A stretch of 64,000 nt of DNA from an uncultured Oscillospiraceae bacterium (lineage in GTDB: Bacteria > Bacillota > Clostridia > Oscillospirales > Oscillospiraceae). The stretch lies in NCBI GenBank assembly GCA_934659425.1, contig CAKUHU010000003.1:85593-149592 (forward strand). Reading direction: 5' to 3'. The notes beneath the pieces were generated by a model. The model saw only the letters and a list, made by a program, of their open reading frames with translations, ran no database searches and had not been told where the DNA came from. Shown here piece by piece: positions 15,439 to 23,054 of the stretch. How positions within the stretch are numbered: position 1 is the first letter of the stretch; every line of letters starts with the position of its first letter. Made by a program: the position numbers and the translations under genes.

Positions 15439-17271
15439 ATGTGCGGTATTGTTGGTTTTATTGGAAAAGAGGAGGCAGCTCCCATTCTGCTGGATGGACT
15501 GTCCCGCTTGGAATATCGTGGTTATGATTCGGCAGGCTTGGCTATCTATGATCCGGAAGCGGGGCTTCAAGTGCGGAAGGCCAAGGGGCGGCTGAAAGTT
15601 TTATCAGATCTGACCCAGGGGGGGACAATTTTCCACGGAACGGTGGGGCTGGGGCACACCCGTTGGGCCACCCATGGAGAGCCCTCTGATGTGAACTCTC
15701 ACCCCCAGCTTTCGGAGAATGGCCGCTTTGCCGTGGTCCACAACGGCATTGTGGAAAACTACATGGAGATCCGGGAATTTTTGCAGAATAAGGGCGTCAA
15801 GTTCGTCTCCCAGACAGATACCGAGGTAGTGGCACAGCTTTTGGACTATTATTATGAAGGGGACCTATTGGCCGCTGTGAGCAAAATGCTTCACCGGATC
15901 CGGGGGGCCTATGCCCTGGGTATCATTTGTTCCGATTGTCCGGACAAGTTGGTGGGGGTCCGGAAGGATAGCCCCCTCATCCTGGGCCATGGAGATGACT
16001 TCCAATTCCTGGCCAGTGACGTCACTGCCGTGATCAAGTACACCCGGGAGGTGAGCTATCTGGATAACGGCGAGGTGGCCGTGCTGACCCGAGAAGGGGC
16101 GCAGGTCTACGACGCTTATCTCCAGCCGGTGAAGAAGGAGCGGAGCCATGTGGATTGGGAGATCTCCGCGGCGGAAAAGGGCGGCTACGAGCATTTTATG
16201 GCCAAGGAGATCATGGAGCAGCCCGAGGCCTTCCGGAAAACGGTGTTTCCTCGGCTCCAGAACGGCCGGGTGGTGCTGGACGATCTGCAGTTTGATCCGG
16301 CGTATTTGAAGGCCATGGATAAGATCTACATCATTGCCTGCGGCTCGTCCTACCATGTGGGCATGGCGGCCAAGTATAACCTGGAGAAGCTGCTGCGCAA
16401 GCCGGTGGAGGTGGCCTTGGCCTCTGAGTTCCGATATTGTGATCCCATTGTCACCGAGCACACTTTGGCTTTGGTCATCAGCCAGTCGGGGGAGACCATC
16501 GACACCCTGACAGCCATGCGGGAGGCCAAACGCTTGGGGGCCAGGGTGCTGTCCATCGTCAATGTGGTGGGCTCCTCCATCGCCCGGGAATCGGACGACG
16601 TGATTTACACCTGGGCCGGACCGGAGATCGCGGTGGCCACGACCAAGGCGTACTCTACGCAGCTGGCGGTGACCTACCTCATCGGCCTCTATTTTGCGGA
16701 CTTGCTGGGCACCGTGGAAAAGGAAGAATATGACACCATTGTTTCTGAGCTGCTGCTCATTCCCACCAAGTTAGAGACTGTGCTGGAGCAGAGCCAGGCT
16801 ATCCAGTATTATGCCTCTCTTTCCTTTAACCACTCCTCCATTTTTTTCATTGGGCGCAATGTGGATTACGCCGTAGGGATGGAGGGCTCTCTTAAACTGA
16901 AAGAGATCTCTTACATCCACTCGGAGGCCTATGCCGCCGGGGAGCTGAAACACGGCACGATCTCGCTGATTGAAGAGGGGACACTGGTGGTGGCGCTGGC
17001 CAGCTATCAACCTCTCTTTGAAAAAATGATGAGCAATGTGGTGGAGGTAAAGAGCCGGGGGGCTGATGTGATCGGCTTGACCACAGAGAACATGGCGGCA
17101 GAGATGGCCAAAACTGTGGACCGCGCCATTGTGGTACCCGATACCCACCCCATGCTGCTGCCCAGCTTGGATGTGGTCCCCCTTCAGCTTTTTGCGTATT
17201 ACGTGGCGCTTCAGCGGGGATGTGATATTGATAAACCCCGAAATTTGGCGAAATCAGTCACCGTGGAATAA
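15439..17271 (+). CDS. glmS: Glutamine-fructose-6-phosphate aminotransferase (isomerizing)
   Basis: A 610-residue enzyme that makes glucosamine-6-phosphate from fructose-6-phosphate and glutamine, the first step to UDP-GlcNAc and peptidoglycan. The mature protein begins with MCGIVGFIG, so Cys at residue 2 is the N-terminal glutaminase nucleophile; this fixes the start at 15439, with CAGGAGG upstream. HTRWATHG and GTVGLGHTRW belong to the glutaminase domain. Two SIS sugar-isomerase domains follow, containing IIACGSSYHVGMAAKY, SQSGETIDTLTAM and EVKSRGADVIGLT. The C terminus KPRNLAKSVTVE is the family signature. Not preceded by a recognisable glmS ribozyme. Confidence 0.98.
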   Translation: MCGIVGFIGKEEAAPILLDGLSRLEYRGYDSAGLAIYDPEAGLQVRKAKGRLKVLSDLTQGGTIFHGTVGLGHTRWATHGEPSDVNSHPQLSENGRFAVVHNGIVENYMEIREFLQNKGVKFVSQTDTEVVAQLLDYYYEGDLLAAVSKMLHRIRGAYALGIICSDCPDKLVGVRKDSPLILGHGDDFQFLASDVTAVIKYTREVSYLDNGEVAVLTREGAQVYDAYLQPVKKERSHVDWEISAAEKGGYEHFMAKEIMEQPEAFRKTVFPRLQNGRVVLDDLQFDPAYLKAMDKIYIIACGSSYHVGMAAKYNLEKLLRKPVEVALASEFRYCDPIVTEHTLALVISQSGETIDTLTAMREAKRLGARVLSIVNVVGSSIARESDDVIYTWAGPEIAVATTKAYSTQLAVTYLIGLYFADLLGTVEKEEYDTIVSELLLIPTKLETVLEQSQAIQYYASLSFNHSSIFFIGRNVDYAVGMEGSLKLKEISYIHSEAYAAGELKHGTISLIEEGTLVVALASYQPLFEKMMSNVVEVKSRGADVIGLTTENMAAEMAKTVDRAIVVPDTHPMLLPSLDVVPLQLFAYYVALQRGCDIDKPRNLAKSVTVE

Positions 17272-17290
17272 GCGGTATGGGAACAGGATG

Positions 17291-17326
17291 AAATACCGGC
17301 CCTATGGAGGGCCGGTATTTTGTTTT
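17291..17326 (+). terminator. Terminator after glmS
   Basis: AAATACCGGCCCT / AGGGCCGGTATTT hairpin followed by TGTTTT. Confidence 0.85.
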
Positions 17327-17366
17327 GAGGGGGGAAAAAGAAATTTTCAAAAATAAGAAATATAGC

Positions 17367-17395
17367 TTGACAGCGGCGCATCTATATGGTATTCT
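17367..17395 (+). promoter_or_regulatory. Rubrerythrin promoter
   Basis: TTGACA (17367-17372), exactly 17 bases, TATTCT (17390-17395). Transcription would start about 17402. Confidence 0.75.
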
Positions 17396-17422
17396 CATTA
17401 TCAGAAATAAGAACCATTATCA
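17396..17422. promoter_or_regulatory. Candidate FUR/PerR-family operator at the rubrerythrin start site
   Basis: Two 8-bp direct copies of CATTATCA (17396-17403 and 17415-17422) are spaced 19 bases apart over the predicted start site. Read on the minus strand each is TGATAATG, the half-site of FUR-family boxes. The second half-sites are poorly conserved (GTTCTTA), so this is a suggestion, consistent with peroxide control of rubrerythrin. Confidence 0.4.
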
Positions 17423-17469
17423 ATAAAAACCGAAAACGGTTTATATAATTTACGGGAGGTCAAATAGCA

Positions 17470-18015
17470 ATGAAGAAGTGGGTTTGTTCTGTCTGCGGTT
17501 ATGTGTACGAGGGACCGGAGGCTCCTGATGTTTGCCCTGTCTGCAAGGCGCCCAAGAGCAAGTTTGTTGAGCAGAGCGGTGAGAGGACTTGGGCTGCTGA
17601 GCATGTGGTAGGCGTGGCCCAGGGCGCTCCTGAGGATATCATTGAGGGCCTGCGGGAGAATTTCCAAGGCGAGTGTACCGAGGTCGGTATGTACTTGGCT
17701 ATGGCTCGTGTCGCTTATCGGGAGGGATATCCGGAGATCGGCGAGTATTGGCGCCGGGCTGCTCTGGAGGAGGCCGAGCACGCCGCAAAGTTTGCCGAGT
17801 TGCTGGGTGAGGTGTTGACCGACTCCACCAAGAAGAATCTGGAGATGCGGGTCGACGCTGAAAACGGCGCTACCATGGGTAAGTTTGAACTGGCCAAGCG
17901 GGCCAAAGAGCTCAACCTGGATGCCATCCATGATACCGTCCATGAGATGGCCCGGGACGAAGCCCGACACGGCAAGGCTTTCGAGGGCCTGCTGAAGCGT
18001 TACTTCAACAAGTAA
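17470..18015 (+). CDS. Rubrerythrin (reverse type: N-terminal rubredoxin, C-terminal diiron domain)
   Basis: A 181-residue peroxide-reducing protein. The rubredoxin Fe(SCys)4 domain comes first ([12 protein letters not shown] at residues 4-15 and [13 protein letters not shown] at about 20-32), then a ferritin-like diiron four-helix bundle with the ligand helices [37 protein letters not shown] and [16 protein letters not shown]. This order is that of reverse rubrerythrin, which reduces hydrogen peroxide and oxygen with electrons from NADH through rubredoxin partners in Clostridia. A GGGAGG ribosome site lies 10 bases before the ATG. Single-gene unit with its own promoter and terminator; probably stress-induced. 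Confidence 0.95.
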   Translation: MKKWVCSVCGYVYEGPEAPDVCPVCKAPKSKFVEQSGERTWAAEHVVGVAQGAPEDIIEGLRENFQGECTEVGMYLAMARVAYREGYPEIGEYWRRAALEEAEHAAKFAELLGEVLTDSTKKNLEMRVDAENGATMGKFELAKRAKELNLDAIHDTVHEMARDEARHGKAFEGLLKRYFNK

Positions 18016-18027
18016 TTCAAACCATTT

Positions 18028-18062
18028 AGAGGGTGGGCAGAAATGCCTGCCCTCTTTTTTGG
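18028..18062 (+). terminator. Terminator after rubrerythrin
   Basis: AGAGGGTGGGCA / TGCCTGCCCTCT hairpin followed by TTTTTT. Confidence 0.85.
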
Positions 18063-18241
18063 TGGAAGGAAAGTGGAATCCTCCGCCGCGCTTTTCGCTC
18101 TAATGAAACAAAAGTGGATTTTGTAAAAGTGGAATATTGAGAAGAGGTTTCCCGCCGTTCTCCTTTGAGATTATAAGCCGTTACAGGCTCATTTCTTTTA
18201 CCCGCCGATAAAAAGTGTTGGGTTTCAAACTGTGTCCTATT

Positions 18242-18507
18242 TTACTGGTTTTTTGTCATGTTGACTAATTTGTAAAAACTTGTTCGCTTTGTACCCGTTT
18301 GCTTCATAGCTGTTTTTGCGGTTATCTCTCCTGCTTTCCAAGAAGAATAGACCTCATTCCGATTTGAGGAAAATATAAGTGTGGGGCGGCCTGATTTTTG
18401 CCGTTTGCCTTTCCGCTTTCGACTCCCTCCGCTTGACGCTTGCATATGGTTTCTTGCTCCAGCTCTGCAATCGTTCCAAACATTTTAATAAGAATGTTGT
18501 TTGCCAT
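18242..18507 (-). pseudogene. Serine recombinase (resolvase), C-terminal remnant
   Basis: Two minus-strand frames join to give the end of a transposon resolvase: ILIKMFGTIAELEQETICKR then QAEGVESGKANGK in one frame, and SGRPTLIFSSNRNEVYSSWK, AGEITAKTAMKQTGTKRTSF in the other, ending TAA at 18242-18244. The second part is the DNA-binding helix-turn-helix tail. A frameshift lies near 18400. The catalytic serine domain is missing; homology stops at about 18507, exactly where an S-layer-domain remnant on the opposite strand begins. The gene cannot be functional. Confidence 0.7.
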
Positions 18508-18670
18508 CTGACTTCTCCGACTGTAAACAGCGACGCTTACTATGCGAATGCCGTGGCGTGGGCCATTCAGAAGGAACATTACTGCCGGCACCAGCAACGG
18601 CCGCTTCAGCCCCGATGCTGACTGTATCCGTGCCCAGATTGTGACTTTCCTGTATCACAGCATGAGGTAA
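18508..18670 (+). pseudogene. S-layer homology (SLH) domain remnant
   Basis: The plus strand shows one SLH repeat in two frames: DAYYANAVAWAIQK, then after a shift near 18575 ITAGTSNGRFSPDADCIRAQ and IVTFLYHSMR with TAA at 18668-18670. The pattern (YYANAVAWA, GRFSPDA, RAQ) is diagnostic for SLH modules that attach surface proteins to secondary wall polymers. Only the last module of a once larger surface protein is left. It is joined head-on to the resolvase remnant. Confidence 0.7.
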
Positions 18671-18710
18671 TTCGTAGATCGAACAACAATGACTCATTAG
18701 TTTGATTCAG

Positions 18711-18753
18711 AAACAGCGAGGCTGTCGGAAATAATCCGGCGGCCTCGCTGTTT
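18711..18753 (+). terminator. Hairpin after the SLH remnant
   Basis: AAACAGCGAGGC / GCCTCGCTGTTT 12-bp stem with internal CGG/CCG pairing and a short T run. Probably the old terminator of the SLH gene. Confidence 0.5.
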
Positions 18754-18770
18754 GATCGGCTCAGCAAACA

Positions 18771-18804
18771 ATAGAGTCCCAATGCCGCAGCATTAGGACT
18801 CTAT
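18771..18804 (-). terminator. Terminator of the cytidylate kinase-like gene
   Basis: On the minus strand ATAGAGTCCTAATGC pairs with GCATTGGGACTCTAT, 15 bases downstream of the gene's stop codon; the T run is weak (TGTTT). Confidence 0.6.
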
Positions 18805-18818
18805 GATTTCGTGGAAAC

Positions 18819-19439
18819 TTATGTATTGGCACATTCCATTTTTAAATATGCGGCGGCGATTTGATCTGCGGCGGCCTGTATGCCGCACTTGCCAGTGTCC
18901 AGATAGAGGTCAAACTGGCTGGGGTCGCCCCATTCCATACCGGTATAGGATCGATAGTATGCGCTGCGCTGTTGATCCGTCTTTCGCACCAAGGCCTCTG
19001 CCTTCTTCTGGCTGAGGTGTTCCAATTCCATTTTCCGCTTGACTCGGATCTCAAATGGAGCCGCGATAAATACCGTCAGCAGCTGCACATCTTTCCTATC
19101 GCGCAGGATATAGTCGGCACAGCGGCCAACGATCACGGCGTCCTCCCGGTGGGCGATCGCCCGGATCACTTCGCTTTGCAGCTTGAAGAGGACGGAGGAA
19201 TAGGACTGCCCCTTGGGCACACGGCGGTTTCCCTCATAGACCGCCTCATAGAGCCAGCGATTTTCCCGCTTTTCATCAAAGCCCGCCAGCTTCTCATGGC
19301 GCAGCTCCCCACGCTCCGCCGCCAAGGCGATGAGCTCCTTGTCATAGCAGCTGATGCCCAACCGGCCGGCGATTTCCATGCCGATCTCATGTCCGCCGCT
19401 TCCGAATTGGCGCCCGATGGAGATGATTTTGTGCCCCAT
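18819..19439 (-). CDS. Cytidylate kinase-like family protein
   Basis: A 206-residue P-loop kinase of the cytidylate-kinase-2 family. The start reads MGHKIISIGRQFGSGGHEIG, where GRQFGSGG takes the place of a Walker A motif, followed by IAGRLGISCYDKELI. Further conserved parts are AVIVGRCADYIL and the C-terminal LYLDTGKCGIQAAADQIAA. Such proteins are widespread in Clostridia, often annotated as AAA or cytidylate kinase-like, and their substrate is not established. The stop of the TetR gene lies 20 bases upstream, so the regulator and kinase probably share a transcript. Start ATG 19439 with GGGAGGGAG upstream. Confidence 0.85.
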   Translation of the reverse strand: MGHKIISIGRQFGSGGHEIGMEIAGRLGISCYDKELIALAAERGELRHEKLAGFDEKRENRWLYEAVYEGNRRVPKGQSYSSVLFKLQSEVIRAIAHREDAVIVGRCADYILRDRKDVQLLTVFIAAPFEIRVKRKMELEHLSQKKAEALVRKTDQQRSAYYRSYTGMEWGDPSQFDLYLDTGKCGIQAAADQIAAAYLKMECANT

Positions 19440-19459
19440 GTGTGCTCCCTCCCATGTAT

Positions 19460-20038
19460 TTATAGTCCGTCCCGTTCTGCTCGGCGGAACGCCTCTTGGA
19501 TCTGATCGTTAAATGTTGCCTTCAAATAAGCCATGATGGTTTCTGCAGGCATGTCCAGATCTCTGCGCACCCACTCCATCACTGTTCCGCTCAGGGCCGC
19601 AATATAGAAGTCCCGAAGAAACGCCTGATACTGTTCCGAAACCTGATAGTGCCCCCGGACATCGTTCATAAACAGATCCATCAAGTATGTGGTCTCCCGC
19701 CGGAGCAGGTTTCGCAGTTCGATTTCGCCCAGGCTGTCAATGGCGCACTGAAACACAGCCTTGTTTTCACGAATGTTCTGCAGAAACAGGTAAAATCCCT
19801 CCTGCCAGGTCAGGCAGTTATCGCTCCTCTGGATCAGGGACAGCCCCTCTTCCTGGAACATCCAAGCCAAAAGGTCGTAAATGTCCTTGAAATGATAGTA
19901 GAATGTATAGCGGTTCGTACCGCAGTCTGCGGCGATCTCCTGTACTGTGATTTTTTTCAGACTCTTTTTGCTCATCAAATGCTTCAGGGAGTCCGCCATC
20001 TGCTTTTTTCGCAGGTAGGATAGCTCTTCGTGTTTCAT
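19460..20038 (-). CDS. TetR/AcrR family transcriptional regulator
   Basis: A 192-residue regulator with an N-terminal helix-turn-helix (residues about 10-55: KKITVQEIAADCGTNRYTFY, YHFKDIYDLL) and an all-helical ligand domain that resembles the DhaS/TetR_C8 type (LRDFYIAALSGTVMEWVRRD). It is transcribed away from the MMPL operon, with a 208-bp divergent promoter region that holds inverted repeats, so it most likely represses the transporter/surface-protein operon and perhaps itself. The inducer is unknown. GGGGGT serves as ribosome site before ATG 20038. Cytidylate-kinase-like gene downstream. Confidence 0.88.
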   Translation of the reverse strand: MKHEELSYLRKKQMADSLKHLMSKKSLKKITVQEIAADCGTNRYTFYYHFKDIYDLLAWMFQEEGLSLIQRSDNCLTWQEGFYLFLQNIRENKAVFQCAIDSLGEIELRNLLRRETTYLMDLFMNDVRGHYQVSEQYQAFLRDFYIAALSGTVMEWVRRDLDMPAETIMAYLKATFNDQIQEAFRRAERDGL

Positions 20039-20204
20039 CTGTACCCCCGATTCTGTTTAAAGAAATACCATACTTTTTCTGAAATGTCATTACACAATTC
20101 CTGACATTTGTTAGGCTTGAGACACAAGACCCAACAGATTTTTAAAAATGTTCAATCTTACACATTTGCCATCACTTGCGGATTGTATGTTCAGCTGTCC
20201 ATAG

Positions 20205-20219
20205 CGTATAGTCAATACG
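20205..20219. promoter_or_regulatory. Candidate TetR operator before the MMPL operon
   Basis: CGTAT-AGTCA-ATACG is a perfect 5-5-5 inverted repeat 28 bases before the first gene; it is flanked by TGTTC (20189-20193) and GAACA (20219-20223), a second pair of inverted arms. Position between divergent TetR and target genes supports an operator role; not proven. Confidence 0.4.
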
Positions 20220-20246
20220 AACACATTGTATGGGAGGAATCCGACG

Positions 20247-20555
20247 ATGCAAGATCCAGTATACCATATCCAGCTGAAAAGCGCCATGGGTGTTAAACAG
20301 GGAAAGGCGGGGATCCAGATTCAGAGCGGACAGGTCAAACTGGACCTGCTGGGGAGCGAGAATCTATTCAGCGGGGAGTTTACACCGGGATACCTGTTTG
20401 AAGTAACGGGGTCGCTGAAAACAGCTTTGTGGGAGCTGCCTGGTACCCTGCGCGGTATTTTGACGGAGAACCAGTTCCATGCGGCCTTTCATTCAGAACA
20501 GGGGGATTTCCCTGTGGAAGGCGTTCTGGAGCAGAGTTCAGACAGCCAGCAGTGA
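20247..20555 (+). CDS. Small hypothetical protein of the MMPL operon
   Basis: A 102-residue protein starting MQDPVYHIQLKSAMGVKQGK at ATG 20247, behind GGGAGGA. No signal peptide or membrane segment. The composition suggests a compact all-beta fold: alternating short strands and turns such as AGIQIQSGQVKLDLLG, GYLFEVTG and LRGILTENQFHAAF. I do not recognise its family. It is the first gene of the TetR-controlled unit, 21 bases before the MMPL transporter, so it may be a cytoplasmic accessory or sensor of that system. This is inference from position. Confidence 0.7.
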   Translation: MQDPVYHIQLKSAMGVKQGKAGIQIQSGQVKLDLLGSENLFSGEFTPGYLFEVTGSLKTALWELPGTLRGILTENQFHAAFHSEQGDFPVEGVLEQSSDSQQ

Positions 20556-20576
20556 GTTTAGCTGACGGAGGCTTAT

Positions 20577-23054
20577 ATGGAAAGTAATCAAAAACCCAGC
20601 TTTTTTGTGCGGCTGGCCACCTGGATCGTGGATAAACGGAGCCTATTTTTCCTGCTCTATGGCGCGGCCCTGATTTTTTCCCTCTTCTCCATGAACTGGG
20701 TGTCGGTCAACAATGACATTACAGACTATCTGCCGGAGAACACGGAAACGCGGCAGGGGCTTGGGATCATGGAGGAGCAGTTCACCACCTTCGGCTCCGC
20801 CCGGGTGATGGTCTCCAATATCTCCTATGAGCAGGCACGGCTGCTGGCAGACCGCCTGGGGGCTATTGAGGGCATTTCCACTGTGGACTTTGGGGATGAG
20901 GATGACGCGGAGGCCCGGGCGGATCACTACCGGAACTCCGCCGCACTGTTCGATGTCACCTTTGACGGCGAGGAAACCGACCCGGTCAGCCTCGCGGCCA
21001 TGGAGGAGCTGAAGGAGACATTGGCGCCTTATGATGTCTCCATCTCCAGCTCGGTGGGCGAGAGCCAGTCGGAGACACTGGCGGCGGAAATGACGGTCAT
21101 CATGGGCATCGCCGCCGTCATCATTGTGGCGGTGCTGCTGTTGACCTCCAAGACTTACGGTGAGATCCCGGTGCTGCTGATCACCTTCCTGTCCGCCATG
21201 TTGCTGAACATGGGGACCAACTTCATCTTTGGGGAGATCTCCTTTGTGTCCAACTCCATCTCTTCGGTGTTACAGCTGGCGCTGGCCATTGACTACGCTA
21301 TTATCCTCTGCCATCGGTTCAGTGAGGAGCGGGAGCGCGCGTCGGCCCGGGAGGCCTGTATCCTGGCGCTGAGCAAGGCCATTCCGGAGATTTCCTCCAG
21401 CTGTCTGACCACGCTGGCGGGCTTGGCGGCCATGATGTTTATGCAGTTTCGGATCGGCTTTGACATGGGCATGGTCTTGATCAAGGCAATCATTCTCTCT
21501 ATCCTGTCGGTTTTTACCTTGATGCCGGGCCTGCTGATGCTGTTCAGCAAGCTGATCGATCGGACACACCACCGCAGCTTTATCCCAAAGATCACGGTCT
21601 GGGGCAGGTTTGTTACAAAGCTCAAATTTATCGTGCCGCCCGTCTTCGCCTGTATCCTGGTAGGGGCTTTCTTTTTGTCCAATCAGTGCCCGTACAGCTA
21701 TGGAGACAGTTTGATTAAAACGGTGACAAAGAGCGATTCCATGCTTCAGGAGGAGGCCATTGATGAAACCTTCGGTGCGCAGAATGTTATGGCCATCCTG
21801 GTACCTGCGGGAGACTACGAAAAAGAGGGCCGGCTTCTCAAGGCACTGGAAGCTATGAAGGAGGTAAAGTCGGCCACTGGGCTTGCCGGTGTAGAGATTG
21901 AGGATGAAGATTATGTGTTGACAGACCAGTTGACACCCCGCCAGTTCGCTGAACTGCTGGATATGGATATTGAGATTATCCGCCTGCTCTATGCGGCCTA
22001 CGCCGCGGACCTGGAGGAGTACGGCCGCATCGTCAATAATATCGACAACTACAGCGTCTCTATTTTGGACATGTTTCTATTCCTCTATGACCGGGTGGAC
22101 GAGGGCTATGTCACCCTGGATGACGAGACTCGATCTGATTTGGAGGATATGCACGACCAAATTACGGATGCTCTGGCCCAGCTGCAGGGGACGGAATACT
22201 CCCGGATGGTTCTGCAGGTGAATCTCCCGGAGGAGGGAGAGGAGACCTTTGCCTTCTTGGATAGCCTTCATGCGTTGGTGGGCCGCTACTACGGCGCAGA
22301 TACCTTTTACATCGCGGGGGATTCTACCAGCGACTATGACCTGGCTTCCTCCTTTGAGAATGATAATATTCTTATCAGCGTTTTAACGATTTTGTTCGTT
22401 ATCATTGTCCTGCTGTTTACCTTCCAGTCAGTGGGCCTTCCTATCCTGCTGATTTTGGTAATTCAGGGCAGTATTTGGATCAATTTCGCTGTACCTGCCG
22501 TGCAGGGGAAATACATTTTCTTCCTCAGTTACTTGATCGTCAGCTCTATCCAGATGGGGGCCAATATCGATTATGCCATTGTCATTTCCAGCAGGTATCA
22601 AGAGCTGAAGCGGGAGATGCCACTGCGGGAGGCCATGATCGAAACGTTGAATTTGGCGTTTCCCACTGTGTTTACCTCCGGAACCATTTTGACCGGCGCG
22701 GGCATTTTGATTGCCCTGCTGACCTCGAATGCGGCTATTTACGGCGTGGGTGACTGCTTGGGCCGGGGCACTATCATCTCCATGTTCCTCGTGATGGGTG
22801 TTCTGCCGGAGATTTTGCTGCTGGGCGATACTATCATTGAGAAGACTGCGTTCAATATCAAATATCCGGCGCTGGTACAGACTTCCAGCGCCAGCGGGAA
22901 GGTATTCTTGGACGGCCGTGTGCGGGGCACTATTTCCGGAAAGATCGATGCGGAGGTGCACGGCGTTTTAGAGGGGGATGTGACGGCTGTGGTTCGTGTT
23001 CACAGGGAGTCGCCTATCTGTCAGGAAAAGGAGGAAGACGATGAAGATGCGTAA
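20577..23054 (+). CDS. MMPL/RND family transporter with beta-repeat C-terminal tail
   Basis: An 825-residue membrane protein with the duplicated MMPL/RND plan. TM1 (about residues 23-42) is followed by an extracellular domain, a block of TM helices with AIDYAIILCHRFSEERER (the RND motif region) at about 240-257, a second large extracellular domain (about 375-590), and a second TM block containing ANIDYAIVISSRYQELKRE. The last 45 residues, VFLDGRVRGTISGKIDAEVH then GVLEGDVTAVVRV, form short glycine-spaced beta repeats like those of bactofilins, unusual on a transporter. Such proteins export lipids or surface molecules using proton motive force. The end overlaps the next gene by 14 bases. GACGGAGG ribosome site. 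Confidence 0.88.
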   Translation: MESNQKPSFFVRLATWIVDKRSLFFLLYGAALIFSLFSMNWVSVNNDITDYLPENTETRQGLGIMEEQFTTFGSARVMVSNISYEQARLLADRLGAIEGISTVDFGDEDDAEARADHYRNSAALFDVTFDGEETDPVSLAAMEELKETLAPYDVSISSSVGESQSETLAAEMTVIMGIAAVIIVAVLLLTSKTYGEIPVLLITFLSAMLLNMGTNFIFGEISFVSNSISSVLQLALAIDYAIILCHRFSEERERASAREACILALSKAIPEISSSCLTTLAGLAAMMFMQFRIGFDMGMVLIKAIILSILSVFTLMPGLLMLFSKLIDRTHHRSFIPKITVWGRFVTKLKFIVPPVFACILVGAFFLSNQCPYSYGDSLIKTVTKSDSMLQEEAIDETFGAQNVMAILVPAGDYEKEGRLLKALEAMKEVKSATGLAGVEIEDEDYVLTDQLTPRQFAELLDMDIEIIRLLYAAYAADLEEYGRIVNNIDNYSVSILDMFLFLYDRVDEGYVTLDDETRSDLEDMHDQITDALAQLQGTEYSRMVLQVNLPEEGEETFAFLDSLHALVGRYYGADTFYIAGDSTSDYDLASSFENDNILISVLTILFVIIVLLFTFQSVGLPILLILVIQGSIWINFAVPAVQGKYIFFLSYLIVSSIQMGANIDYAIVISSRYQELKREMPLREAMIETLNLAFPTVFTSGTILTGAGILIALLTSNAAIYGVGDCLGRGTIISMFLVMGVLPEILLLGDTIIEKTAFNIKYPALVQTSSASGKVFLDGRVRGTISGKIDAEVHGVLEGDVTAVVRVHRESPICQEKEEDDEDA

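Noticed and set aside
18063..18241. Repeated AAGTGGA strings as iterons of a replication origin
   Set aside because: Only three or four imperfect copies with irregular spacing and no replication gene nearby.
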